From Microbispora sp. H13382 (GTDB lineage: Bacteria > Actinomycetota > Actinomycetes > Streptosporangiales > Streptosporangiaceae): a stretch of DNA of 64,000 nucleotides. The notes beneath the pieces were generated by a model that saw nothing but the letters and a program-made list of their open reading frames with translations, did no database searches and had not been told where the DNA came from. Location of the stretch: the NCBI RefSeq assembly GCF_014161445.1, contig NZ_JABBXA010000022.1, positions 1-64,000 of the forward strand, read 5' to 3'. Positions 48,329 through 57,535 of the stretch are shown piece after piece (the first letter of the stretch is position 1; every line of letters begins with the position of its first letter). Position numbers and translations under genes: made by a program.

Positions 48329-49591
48329 ATGCGATCGTCGATCAGTCTCGGCCGCGTGGGCGGGGTCCCGGTCGGGCTCAACATCAGCGTCCTCGTGATC
48401 GTCGTGATCCTGGTGGTCGGGCTGGCCTTCGGCCGCTTCCCCATCGCCTTTCCCGGCCTGCCGGTCGCGGCGTACGTGCTGGCCGCGCTGGTGTCGGCGC
48501 TGCTCTTCATGGCCTCGCTGCTCGCGCACGAGCTGGCCCACGCGTTCGTCGCCAGGCGGCATGGCGTCGAGGTGTCGGGGATCACGCTCTGGCTGCTCGG
48601 CGGGGTCGCGGAACTGCGCGGGGAGCCCCGCTCCCCCGGCGCCGACCTCAAGATCGCCGGGGTGGGGCCGCTGACCAGCGTCGTGCTCGCCGGCGTCTTC
48701 GCCCTCCTGTCCTGGGCGCTTTCCGTCGTCGGGGCGCCACCGCTGGTCAGCGGGATGTTCGGCTACCTGGCCGCGGTGAACGTGCTGCTGGCCGTGTTCA
48801 ACCTGGTGCCCGCCGCACCGCTGGACGGCGGCAGGGTGCTGCGCGCCTTCCTGTGGGCCCGCTGGGGCGACCGCATGCGGGCCGCCGTCGCCGCCGCCCG
48901 GGCCGGACGGGTCTTCGGGTACGCGCTGATCGCGCTGGGCTTCCTCAACCTCGTCTCCGGCCTCGGCCTCCAGGGCTTCTGGCTGGCTCTGATCGGGTTG
49001 TTCCTGGTCAACGCGGCCACCGCGGAGGAGCAGCAGACGCAGATCGACGCCGCCCTCCACGGGATCACGGTGGGCGAGGTCATGTCGCGCGACCCCGTCG
49101 TCGCTCATCCGGACGAGACGGTGGCCGGCCTGGTCGACCGGCTCGTGCTTCGCCACCACCTGTCCACCTATCCGCTGGTGGACGACGAGGGCCGGTTCAC
49201 CGGGCTGGTGACGCTGGGGCGCGTCCGGCGCGTGCCACCGGACGACCGGGCGACCACCAGGCTGCGGGACATCGCGTGCCCACCGGCGGACGTACCCTCC
49301 GCCCGCCCCGGCGACCAGCTCACCGAGTTGCTGCAGCGAATGAGCGGCAGCACGGACGGCCGGGCCGTGGTGCTCGGCGACGACGGCCGCCTCGTCGGCC
49401 TGGTCACCCCGACCGACATCAGCCGGACCATCCAGACGGTGGATCTGCGGGCGCGCGAGCCGTACCGGACGCCGCGCGGCGCCGACCTCGCCCCGCCGTC
49501 TCCCGGCGGCCCTACTCCCAGAGGCCCTGCTCCCAGAGGTCCTGCTCCCGGTGGCGCGGCCCCGCCGGCCGGACGCCGCGACGCCGCCTGA
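48329..49591 (+). CDS. Site-2 protease (M50) with CBS domains
   Basis: A 420-residue membrane metalloprotease for regulated intramembrane proteolysis. Zinc motif HELAH at 67-71 in helix 2, with the third ligand Asp in NLVPAAPLDGGRVLRAFLW. Five to six hydrophobic helices run up to about residue 235. Two CBS domains follow (ITVGEVMSRDPVVAHPDETV and DIACPPADVPSARPGDQLTELLQ, then RLVGLVTPTDISRTI), and the tail is Pro/Gly-rich (GPTPRGPAPRGPAPGG). CBS pairs usually bind adenosine nucleotides, hinting at energy-linked control. The ATG at 48329 starts the first helix after a short basic stretch. Confidence 0.88.
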   Translation: MRSSISLGRVGGVPVGLNISVLVIVVILVVGLAFGRFPIAFPGLPVAAYVLAALVSALLFMASLLAHELAHAFVARRHGVEVSGITLWLLGGVAELRGEPRSPGADLKIAGVGPLTSVVLAGVFALLSWALSVVGAPPLVSGMFGYLAAVNVLLAVFNLVPAAPLDGGRVLRAFLWARWGDRMRAAVAAARAGRVFGYALIALGFLNLVSGLGLQGFWLALIGLFLVNAATAEEQQTQIDAALHGITVGEVMSRDPVVAHPDETVAGLVDRLVLRHHLSTYPLVDDEGRFTGLVTLGRVRRVPPDDRATTRLRDIACPPADVPSARPGDQLTELLQRMSGSTDGRAVVLGDDGRLVGLVTPTDISRTIQTVDLRAREPYRTPRGADLAPPSPGGPTPRGPAPRGPAPGGAAPPAGRRDAA

Positions 49592-49614
49592 ACGCCGCCT
49601 GGACGCCGCCGGGG

Positions 49615-49782
49615 TCAGTCGTCGGCGGGTTCGTCGACGTCGTCGGGCGAGTCGGCGCCGGCGGCGTGCCAGTCGCCGGACCCTCCCCCGGGCTCGGCCC
49701 CGGGCTCGGCGTCGGGTGACTGCGCCAGCGGTGGCAGCCGCTCCGGGATCCGGTCTTCCGGCTCCGCGTTGTCGTTCGGCAT
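49615..49782 (-). CDS. Small acidic hypothetical protein (55 aa)
   Basis: A 55-codon frame rich in Asp, Glu and Pro with the start MPNDNAEPEDRIPERLPPL and an end DSPDDVDEPADD. It is supported by an excellent shine sequence (GAGGAGGAAG just before the ATG) and by codon use with GC at third positions. It is likely disordered. A longer upstream frame (start at 49848) is rejected because its extra residues are basic and lack a shine sequence. Convergent with the protease gene, 23 bp apart. No function can be suggested. Confidence 0.55.
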   Translation of the reverse strand: MPNDNAEPEDRIPERLPPLAQSPDAEPGAEPGGGSGDWHAAGADSPDDVDEPADD

Positions 49783-49986
49783 GGCTTCCTCCTCGGGCCG
49801 CGCCCATCCATCTCGGCGTACCCCCCGGCGGCGCGGACATTCGGCCATGTCGCGGGGACGGCCGCGGTAGCCGAAAACAGCCCCGCGAGCCGTGTTGAAA
49901 GGGAGACCAGGGGTAGGCGGACCGTGCGGCCGGACCGGACAAAGCGGTCGTAACTGATAGAGGCAGGCTCTCAGGGAGGTGGGGGT

Positions 49987-50604
49987 ATGACGATCGTCGA
50001 CGACACGGCGGTCGAGCGACGGCGGCTGCGGTTCGAGCGGGACGCGCTGCCGTACATCGACCAGATCTACGCCGGCGCCCTACGGCTCGCCCGCAATCCC
50101 ACCGACGCCGAAGACCTGGTGCAGGACGTGTTCATGCGGGCCTTCAGCAACTTCCACCAGTTCCGCGAGGGCACGAACCTGCGGGCCTGGCTGTACCGCA
50201 TCCTGACCAACACCTACATCAACACCTACCGCAGGCAGCAGCGGCAGCCGCAGCGGGCCGCGACCGAGGACGTCGAGGACTGGCAGCTCGCCGAGGCGGC
50301 CTCGCACACCTCGTCAGGGCTCAAGTCCGCGGAGGTGGAGGCCCTGGAGGGGTTGCCCGACTCCCGCGTGAAGCAGGCGCTGCAGGAGCTGCCCGAGGAC
50401 TTCCGGCTGGCGGTCTACCTCGCCGACGTGGAGGGATTCGCCTACAAGGAAATCGCGCAGATCATGAACGTTCCCATCGGCACGGTCATGTCACGGCTGC
50501 ACCGGGGACGCCGGCAGCTGCGGGCCAAGCTGGAGGACTACGCCGCCGAGCTCGGCCTGATCCGGTCGGCGAGCGCCGCGGCCCGGGACGGCGGGAAGAC
50601 CTGA
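49987..50604 (+). CDS. ECF sigma factor, SigR-like
   Basis: A 205-residue sigma factor with region 2 (YIDQIYAGALRLARNPTDAEDLVQDVFMRAFSNFHQF, then NLRAWLYRILTNTYINTYRR) and region 4 (LQELPEDFRLAVYLADVEGFAYKEIAQIMNVPIGTVMSRLHRGRRQLRAKL), each close to the SigR/SigH disulfide-stress group. Those factors normally pair with a zinc anti-sigma RsrA encoded next to them. Here the next gene is on the other strand and no RsrA-like HxxxCxxC frame is visible, so control may differ. The ATG at 49987 follows GGGAGGTGGGG. Confidence 0.9.
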   Translation: MTIVDDTAVERRRLRFERDALPYIDQIYAGALRLARNPTDAEDLVQDVFMRAFSNFHQFREGTNLRAWLYRILTNTYINTYRRQQRQPQRAATEDVEDWQLAEAASHTSSGLKSAEVEALEGLPDSRVKQALQELPEDFRLAVYLADVEGFAYKEIAQIMNVPIGTVMSRLHRGRRQLRAKLEDYAAELGLIRSASAAARDGGKT

Positions 50605-50616
50605 GCGGACAGGGAT

Positions 50617-50985
50617 TCAGGCGTCCTCGCGCTCGGGATTCTCCAGCCGGAAGAAGTTGCTCGGGCTGCCGTCCCTGCGGTGCTCCTGGTAGATGAAGTT
50701 GAGCTTGCGTTCCTCGAACGTCGTGAACCACTCGTCCCAGGAGATCTCCTGCAGGTCGCCGCCGCCGTAGCCCGGGAAGTCGAAGCGGAGAACCCCCGGA
50801 CGGCCCTCGTGCTCGGTGCCGGGGACGGTGGCGGGTTTGGCACCCCGTTCCTCGGCCCACCCTTTGATGACGTCGTGGTCGGTCGTGATCAGGCTGCGGC
50901 CCGGGCGTTCCTCGTGTTCGTCCGGGGCGCCGATCTCCTGCTCGTACTTGTGCTCGCCGGCGACCGGGTGGTGCTGCTCGGACAT
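50617..50985 (-). CDS. Conserved small soluble protein (stress-associated type)
   Basis: 122 residues, acidic, with no signal peptide. The conserved-looking core is TTDHDVIKGWAEERGAKPATVPGT then GVLRFDFPGYGGGDLQEISWDEWFTTFEERKLNFIYQE. I recall similar short proteins in many bacteria, often near LigD/Ku-type genes; one lies 68 bp away here, on the same strand and directly upstream in transcription order. No catalytic motif is seen. Function unknown. The sigma-factor gene ends 12 bp from it, convergently. Confidence 0.65.
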   Translation of the reverse strand: MSEQHHPVAGEHKYEQEIGAPDEHEERPGRSLITTDHDVIKGWAEERGAKPATVPGTEHEGRPGVLRFDFPGYGGGDLQEISWDEWFTTFEERKLNFIYQEHRRDGSPSNFFRLENPEREDA

Positions 50986-51053
50986 GTCGACACCTCCCCT
51001 CGTCCTCCCTACCCCGCGCCACCCGCCTTACCCTGTGGCCTCACCCTGCGGCC

Positions 51054-52052
51054 TTACCCTGCTGCCTTCCCGGGCAGCCGCACCCAGGCGGGGGACTCCT
51101 CCCCCGGCGCGTACGCCGAGTCGAGGCGCTTGCCCACCACGCCGGGCAGGCCCTGCTCCGCCGCCGCCCGCCGTACGGCGCGGACCTCTCCGGGCCACGA
51201 CGGCGCCGTCTGCCAGCGCGGCCCGTTCACCCCGAGGCTCTCCAGGCCCGCGCGGCGGCGCTCGAACGGCTCGTCCAGCGACGACCGGCCGTCGTCGTGG
51301 AGCAGGTCGTAGGCGACGTAGACGGGGGTGCCCGCGAACGTGACGACCTCGCCGTCCAGGACGGCGGCCCTGCTGCCGAACGACTCGGCCATCGGGCGCA
51401 GCCAGCGGTGCTCCCCCGTGACGTCCGCGCCGCGCGCGTCGCGCAGGGTGAGCCTGCCCCCCTCCACGTACGCGAGCGCCCGCGCGCCGCCCCACCAGAA
51501 CTCCCAGGCGTACGCCCCGGGATCGCGCGGCGCGCGGGCGCGCGTCACCGGCGTCATCGGCGCGAGCGAGGCCGGCGGGGGCTCCCACCGCCCGCTGGGC
51601 GGGTCCATCCGGTGGATCATCCAGTTGCGGCCGCGGGTCCGGAACAGCACGTAGCGGCCCGCGACCCGGGAGCCGCTCAGCACGATCTTGACCTCGCGGT
51701 CGCTCCACTTCTCGGTCGCGTAGTGACCGCGGTCCCAGATCGTCATCGTGCCACCGCCGTACTCGCCCTTGGGGATCTCACCCTCGAACCGGGCGTACTC
51801 CATGGGGTGGTCCTCGGTGTGGACGGCGAGATGGTTGGTCGCGGGGTCGGGCGGCAGGCCCTTGGGGATCGCCCAGGAGACCAGCACCCCGCCCCGCTCC
51901 AGGCGCAGGTCCCAGTGCAGGGACCGGGCATGGTGCTCCTGGATGACGAACGTGTCGTCCTCGCCCCGCGGCAGCGGCCCTTCGGCGGGGATCGGCTCGC
52001 TGGTGCGCGTCACGTCGCGCTTGGCCCGGTAGGTCTCGAGTTTGTCCGCCAT
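51054..52052 (-). CDS. LigD-type 3'-phosphoesterase fused to a ligase-like domain lacking its nucleophile
   Basis: 332 residues. Residues about 1-150 match the LigD N-terminal phosphoesterase: FVIQEHHARSLHWDLRLERGGVLVSWAIPKG with its His and Asp ligands, then HPMEYARFEGEIPKGEYGGGTMTIWDRG. These enzymes clean 3' ends during Ku/LigD end joining. Residues about 170-332 resemble an ATP-dependent ligase core (LDGEVVTF, VYVAYDLL, GVVGKRLDSAY), but at the nucleophile motif (normally K-x-DG) the sequence is WEFWWGGARAL, without lysine. The domain is therefore probably not a working ligase. The ATG at 52052 starts the domain; a start at 52103 would add 17 residues. Confidence 0.8.
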   Translation of the reverse strand: MADKLETYRAKRDVTRTSEPIPAEGPLPRGEDDTFVIQEHHARSLHWDLRLERGGVLVSWAIPKGLPPDPATNHLAVHTEDHPMEYARFEGEIPKGEYGGGTMTIWDRGHYATEKWSDREVKIVLSGSRVAGRYVLFRTRGRNWMIHRMDPPSGRWEPPPASLAPMTPVTRARAPRDPGAYAWEFWWGGARALAYVEGGRLTLRDARGADVTGEHRWLRPMAESFGSRAAVLDGEVVTFAGTPVYVAYDLLHDDGRSSLDEPFERRRAGLESLGVNGPRWQTAPSWPGEVRAVRRAAAEQGLPGVVGKRLDSAYAPGEESPAWVRLPGKAAG

Positions 52053-52173
52053 CCCACTCGTCCTACCCAGCGCACGGCGGACCGCGAGTGACAAGCGTGT
52101 CACCTTGTAGCGACATGTCCGGTTAAGAACTTCGTGACCACCCGGTAACTACGCCTTACTATCGTCAGCCACC

Positions 52174-53940
<1,767 letters not shown>

Positions 53941-53946
53941 CCAGTG

Positions 53947-53980
53947 GGGGGTGGTCCGGGTCCCGGGCCACCCCCTTTTT
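53947..53980 (+). terminator. Rho-independent terminator after the nucleotidase gene
   Basis: GGGGGTGG (53947-53954) pairs with CCACCCCC (53968-53975), with further pairing inside the loop, followed directly by TTTTT (53976-53980). It lies 6 bases after the stop codon and is the only terminator in the window with a clear T-tract. Confidence 0.9.
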
Positions 53981-54078
53981 CCGTTGAGCGGTCGTACTCA
54001 CCCGATCCGAGTGATTGCGCTCATGCCCGCGCGCCGATCCGGCGGCGACACTGACGTGTCACGACACCGACGGAAAGG

Positions 54079-54828
54079 ATGACCGTGAGCAGAAGCGGGA
54101 TCGTCTTTCTCACGATCGTCTCCACGATCGCGGGGGTCGTCCTCGTCTACGTGGTAGACGTGCCGCCGCCGGTGGTCGTCTCGCTGGGCTTCGGGGCGCT
54201 GTGCCTGCTCTGGCTGATCGTGCTCCTGACGGTGCCGTGGAACCTGTACTTCCAGGCCCACACCCTGATCCACGAGATACGTGTCAGCCGCGAGCGCGGT
54301 GTGGCGGTCTCGCCGGAGCGCGAGGCGGAGGCCCGCCGCATCGCGGTGCGCATGCGCCGGGCCGCCGTCGCCGCCCACCTGGTGTCGGCCGCCCTGCTCG
54401 CGGCGATCACCTACTTCTCCGGCGAGACCGTCGGCTACTACTTCGCCGTCTTCTACCTGCTCGGCACGTTCTTCCGGCCGGCCGGAGCCTGGTTCTCCCA
54501 CCTGCGCAGCCGGATGACCACGATGCTGGAGGAGGTCCGTTATCCCCGCGAGGACGTCGTCACGCTTACCGGGCGCGTCGACGCGCTGGAGGCGCGGGCC
54601 GAGGAGTCCGAGGCCCGGGCCGCCGAGCTGGCCGAGCGCCTCGACTCCCTCGCGGGGGAGACGCGCGCCGGGTTCCACACGGCCACGGCCCGGGGGGACG
54701 CTCTCGACCACCGGCTCGACGCCATGGGCAGGACGTTCGAGGACTCCCTCAGCCGCCTCACCGACAACCAGGAGGTCCTGTCGGGCATCAAGGCGTTCCT
54801 CCGTCTGATCAGATCCGAGACGGCGTAG
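54079..54828 (+). CDS. Membrane protein with C-terminal coiled coil
   Basis: 249 residues. Four hydrophobic helices are seen: IVFLTIVSTIAGVVLVYVV, VVVSLGFGALCLLWLIVLLTV, AAHLVSAALLAAITYFS and VGYYFAVFYLLGTFF. A basic cytoplasmic stretch and a long heptad-like coiled coil follow (VTLTGRVDALEARAEESEARAAELAERLDSL, then SLSRLTDNQEVLSGIKAFLRL). No enzymatic motif is visible. It could be a membrane-bound scaffold. The ATG at 54079 has AAAGG upstream. Confidence 0.75.
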   Translation: MTVSRSGIVFLTIVSTIAGVVLVYVVDVPPPVVVSLGFGALCLLWLIVLLTVPWNLYFQAHTLIHEIRVSRERGVAVSPEREAEARRIAVRMRRAAVAAHLVSAALLAAITYFSGETVGYYFAVFYLLGTFFRPAGAWFSHLRSRMTTMLEEVRYPREDVVTLTGRVDALEARAEESEARAAELAERLDSLAGETRAGFHTATARGDALDHRLDAMGRTFEDSLSRLTDNQEVLSGIKAFLRLIRSETA

Positions 54829-54849
54829 TTCGCGAGATTTCGCGATCGC

Positions 54850-55410
54850 CGGCCGTCCCTCTCGCCGCCCCGCACCCGTATACCCGGCTGGTGCTCGCGG
54901 GCGCGGCGGCAGCCGTGGCCGCCGCGCTGGCGGTCCCGGCCCTCATGTCCGGTGCCACAATGCCCGGCCAGGCGGGCGCACCGGCCGGCGGCGTCGCGTC
55001 CGCCCCGGCGAGCCGGGCGGTCGTGACACTCGACGCGCGGTCGTTCCTCCTGGCGGGAGCCGACAACGCCGCCCGCGCCGACGTGAAGACGGGCCGATAT
55101 CGGTACAGCCGCGAGCGGCTCTACGAGCCGCAGCCGCCGAGCAAGGTGCTCGTCTCCTCCACCGAGAGCTGGTACGACGGCGAGACCGGCCGGGGACGGA
55201 CCACGAGCGGCCTGGACGCCGAGGTCGTCGTGGGCGGGGCCACCGCGAAGGCGAAGCCCACGCCCCGCACCCGCGACTTCCGCATGACGCTACGGCCCAG
55301 ACAGGGAGGCTGAGCGCGTCGGGCGCGGCGTCCGCGTCGGCGCGCGCACGGGCAAGAAGACCGTGTACGAATCCTCCGGCTGGGTCGAGAAGATCGGCGA
55401 TCGGCCGTAA
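54850..55410 (+). pseudogene. Broken CU044_5270-type secreted protein
   Basis: From about 54850 the frame ending at 55313 encodes a membrane/signal segment (LVLAGAAAAVAAALAV) and then KTGRYRYSRERLYEPQPPSKVLVSSTESWYDG in the style of actinobacterial CU044_5270-family proteins (often encoded beside ECF sigma factors). No start codon or N-terminal part is present. The expected end (KKTVYESSGWVEKIGDRP) is in another frame, stopping at 55410. The gene has thus lost its 5' end and a frame. The 267 bp after it (to 55677) show no gene. Confidence 0.6.
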
Positions 55411-55677
55411 CCACGGCGACGGGGCCCGTGCCGTCCGACCGAGGGCGCGGGCCGCGTCACGACCTTCGCCGCACAGCCCGGGGAACCGTGCACTCCACCT
55501 GACGCGAGCCCCGGGATCGCCGCTCCCGCCGTCCGCCGAGCTGCGGACAAGCGGTGTGGGCCGAGGGCACAGGAGCACAGAACCGGAAATTCCCGATTCT
55601 GTGGACGGTCCTGTCACTGCCCGATACCCTCTGCCGGGTCAAGATTGTCGGATCTTCAACGACAGGGCGGGGACGGC

Positions 55678-56817
55678 GTGGCGCGCTCGTGGAGGGAGCT
55701 TCCCACGGGCCGGGTCGTGCATCTGCACGCAGAACAGGACGTGCACTTGCACGCGGGACAGGACGTGCACCTGCAGGGCGACCCGGACGCCGTCGCGCTG
55801 GCGATCGGCCCCCTGCCCGATGACGCGCCCGCGCTGGTCACCTACGTCCCCCGCCCGGCCGGGACCCCCGCGGCCGTGGTCGCCGACGTGCTGAGGGAGC
55901 TGGAGTCCGCCGCGCTGGCGATGTTCCCCGCCTGGCTGCCCGAGGCGGACGGCATCACCGGAACCGGCGGGGCGGCCGTCCCCGCCGTCCGTGCCCACGC
56001 CCTGCGTGCGGGCTCCGCCACCCGGCACTTCGCGCCCTTCCTCGCCCACCTGGCCGAAAGAGCACTGCGCGAGCGGGCCGCCACGAACGGGGTCACGGCC
56101 GGAGGCGGCACGGCGGGCCGGGCCGGGACGTTCCCGCCCGAGATCCGCGCCGCGGGGCTGGCCCGGGTGCTGTGCTCGGGCTACCGGCGGGCCGAGGCCG
56201 CGATCCTCGTACGGATGCCGCCCGATCTCACTCCGTCCGCGGAGGAGGTGCTGGTCGCGGCGTGCGAATGGCTGGCCCACCACGGCGGGTTCGGCATCTG
56301 GCTCACCGGTCCTCCCCCGCGCTTCGTGGACCGGATCGAGAGTGTGTCCGCCCCGATCCCCGACACGGTGGCCGCCCTCGTCCGCGAGGTCGCGCCCGGC
56401 GGCGCCGAGAGGTTCCCGCCGCCGGCGCTCACGTACCCGCCTCTCGCCGGAGTGCCCCATCCGGGCAGCGCCGCCGAGCGGCGACTGGAGGCGGCGCTGT
56501 CGTCGTGCGCCTGGGCGGGGGGCCGCGAGTGGAACCAACTCCACGCCTCCGGACCGCTCAGCAACCCGATCCGCGTCGACCTGCTCTGGCGGGCCGAGCG
56601 CTGCGTGGTCGAGATCGACGGCCCCGAGCATCTCAGCCCGCGCCGCCTCGCCTCGGACAGGCAGCGCGACCTGCGCCTGCGCCGGGACGGCTACGCCGTC
56701 CGCCGCTTCACCAACGACCAGGTGCTGGAGCGTCTCGGCACCGTGCTCGCCGAGTTGGAGCGCTTCCTGCACCACCACCGTCGCAATGGAACGTTCGAAG
56801 GATCGCCCCATGCCTGA
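55678..56817 (+). CDS. DUF559/PD-(D/E)XK-type nuclease, first gene of a putative defence operon
   Basis: 379 residues from the GTG at 55678 (an in-frame TTG at 55645 is also possible). The N-terminus holds an unusual His-rich repeat (VHLHAEQD, VHLHAGQD, VHLQGDPD). The middle ~230 residues are unrecognised. The C-terminal ~100 match the DUF559/Vsr-like endonuclease fold: IRVDLLWRAERCVVEIDGPEHLSPRR with the metal-binding Asp and ExD, then DRQRDLRLRRDGYAVRRF. Its stop overlaps the next gene by 8 bp (56810-56817). Coupling to an ATPase with a HerA-type domain points to DNA cleavage. No methyltransferase is adjacent, so it is not a simple restriction enzyme. Confidence 0.75.
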   Translation: MARSWRELPTGRVVHLHAEQDVHLHAGQDVHLQGDPDAVALAIGPLPDDAPALVTYVPRPAGTPAAVVADVLRELESAALAMFPAWLPEADGITGTGGAAVPAVRAHALRAGSATRHFAPFLAHLAERALRERAATNGVTAGGGTAGRAGTFPPEIRAAGLARVLCSGYRRAEAAILVRMPPDLTPSAEEVLVAACEWLAHHGGFGIWLTGPPPRFVDRIESVSAPIPDTVAALVREVAPGGAERFPPPALTYPPLAGVPHPGSAAERRLEAALSSCAWAGGREWNQLHASGPLSNPIRVDLLWRAERCVVEIDGPEHLSPRRLASDRQRDLRLRRDGYAVRRFTNDQVLERLGTVLAELERFLHHHRRNGTFEGSPHA

Positions 56818-57535
56818 CAACTCCCTCTCCCAACGCGAGACCGCCATACTCCTGCTGCTCATGGCCGAGGCCCGGGAGTTCACGAACCCGGAGCTCAAGG
56901 AGCAGTTCGGCTTCGACATCGGCAAAAAGGAACGCGAGCACCTACAGCGGCTCAAGCTGATCGAGGTCGGTAAGAGAGGCCAGTCGTTCACCTACACGCT
57001 GAGCGACGACGGCTGGGCCAGGGCAAAGGAGATCTTCCGGCAGGGCCTGCCCACGTCCAAGGCCCTCGCCCCACGAGTGCTCGAAGCGGTCGTCCGGGCC
57101 ATGGTCTCCGGCCTCCAGCGGCACGTGGAGCGGACCGGCAGCGCTCTCGGCGAGATCTTCACCCGGGAGGAGGACCTGGTGCCCGCCGTCGCCCGGGCGG
57201 CGATCGAAGAACCGCCCGCTGCGGAGGCGGCGGCCGCGATCACGGAGACGCCGACTGCGGACGTCCTTTCGCCGGACGACGTCGAGACGGCGATCCGCAA
57301 GGCTTACGCGCAGCTCGCCGACACGCCGAACGCCTGGGTGAGCCTGACCCAGCTGCGCCCGCTGCTGGACGAAGCCCCCAGGTCCGAGGTCGACGCCACC
57401 CTCCGCCGGATGATCGCCCTCCCCGACGTGCGTCTCGTCCCCTGGGAGAACCAGAAGACCCTCACGCCCGCCGACCGGGACGCGGCGGTCGTCATCGGTG
57501 ACCAGCCCAAGCACCGCATCTGGATCGGGGCATGA
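56810..57535 (+). CDS. Winged-helix protein between nuclease and ATPase
   Basis: 241 residues. The N-terminus (QRETAILLLLMAEAREFTNPELKEQFGFDIGKKEREHLQRLKLIEVGKRG) looks like a winged helix with the turn near KKEREHL. A second helix-turn-helix-like part at the C-terminus follows VETAIRKAYAQLADTPNAWVSLTQLRPLL. The middle is a linker rich in Ala and Glu. The ATG at 56810 is fixed by GAAGGA and by the overlap with the nuclease gene, and its TGA overlaps the ATPase start in an ATGA. The role is probably an adaptor or DNA-recognition subunit of the three-protein system, by position only. No homologue is recalled. Confidence 0.7.
   Translation: MPDNSLSQRETAILLLLMAEAREFTNPELKEQFGFDIGKKEREHLQRLKLIEVGKRGQSFTYTLSDDGWARAKEIFRQGLPTSKALAPRVLEAVVRAMVSGLQRHVERTGSALGEIFTREEDLVPAVARAAIEEPPAAEAAAAITETPTADVLSPDDVETAIRKAYAQLADTPNAWVSLTQLRPLLDEAPRSEVDATLRRMIALPDVRLVPWENQKTLTPADRDAAVVIGDQPKHRIWIGA

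Noticed and set aside
52084..52160. A PHO box upstream of the secreted 5'-nucleotidase
   Set aside because: The region has GTGACC and GGTAAC in inverse orientation and GTTAAGAAC, but not the 11-bp direct repeats (GTTCACC-like) expected for PhoP binding.
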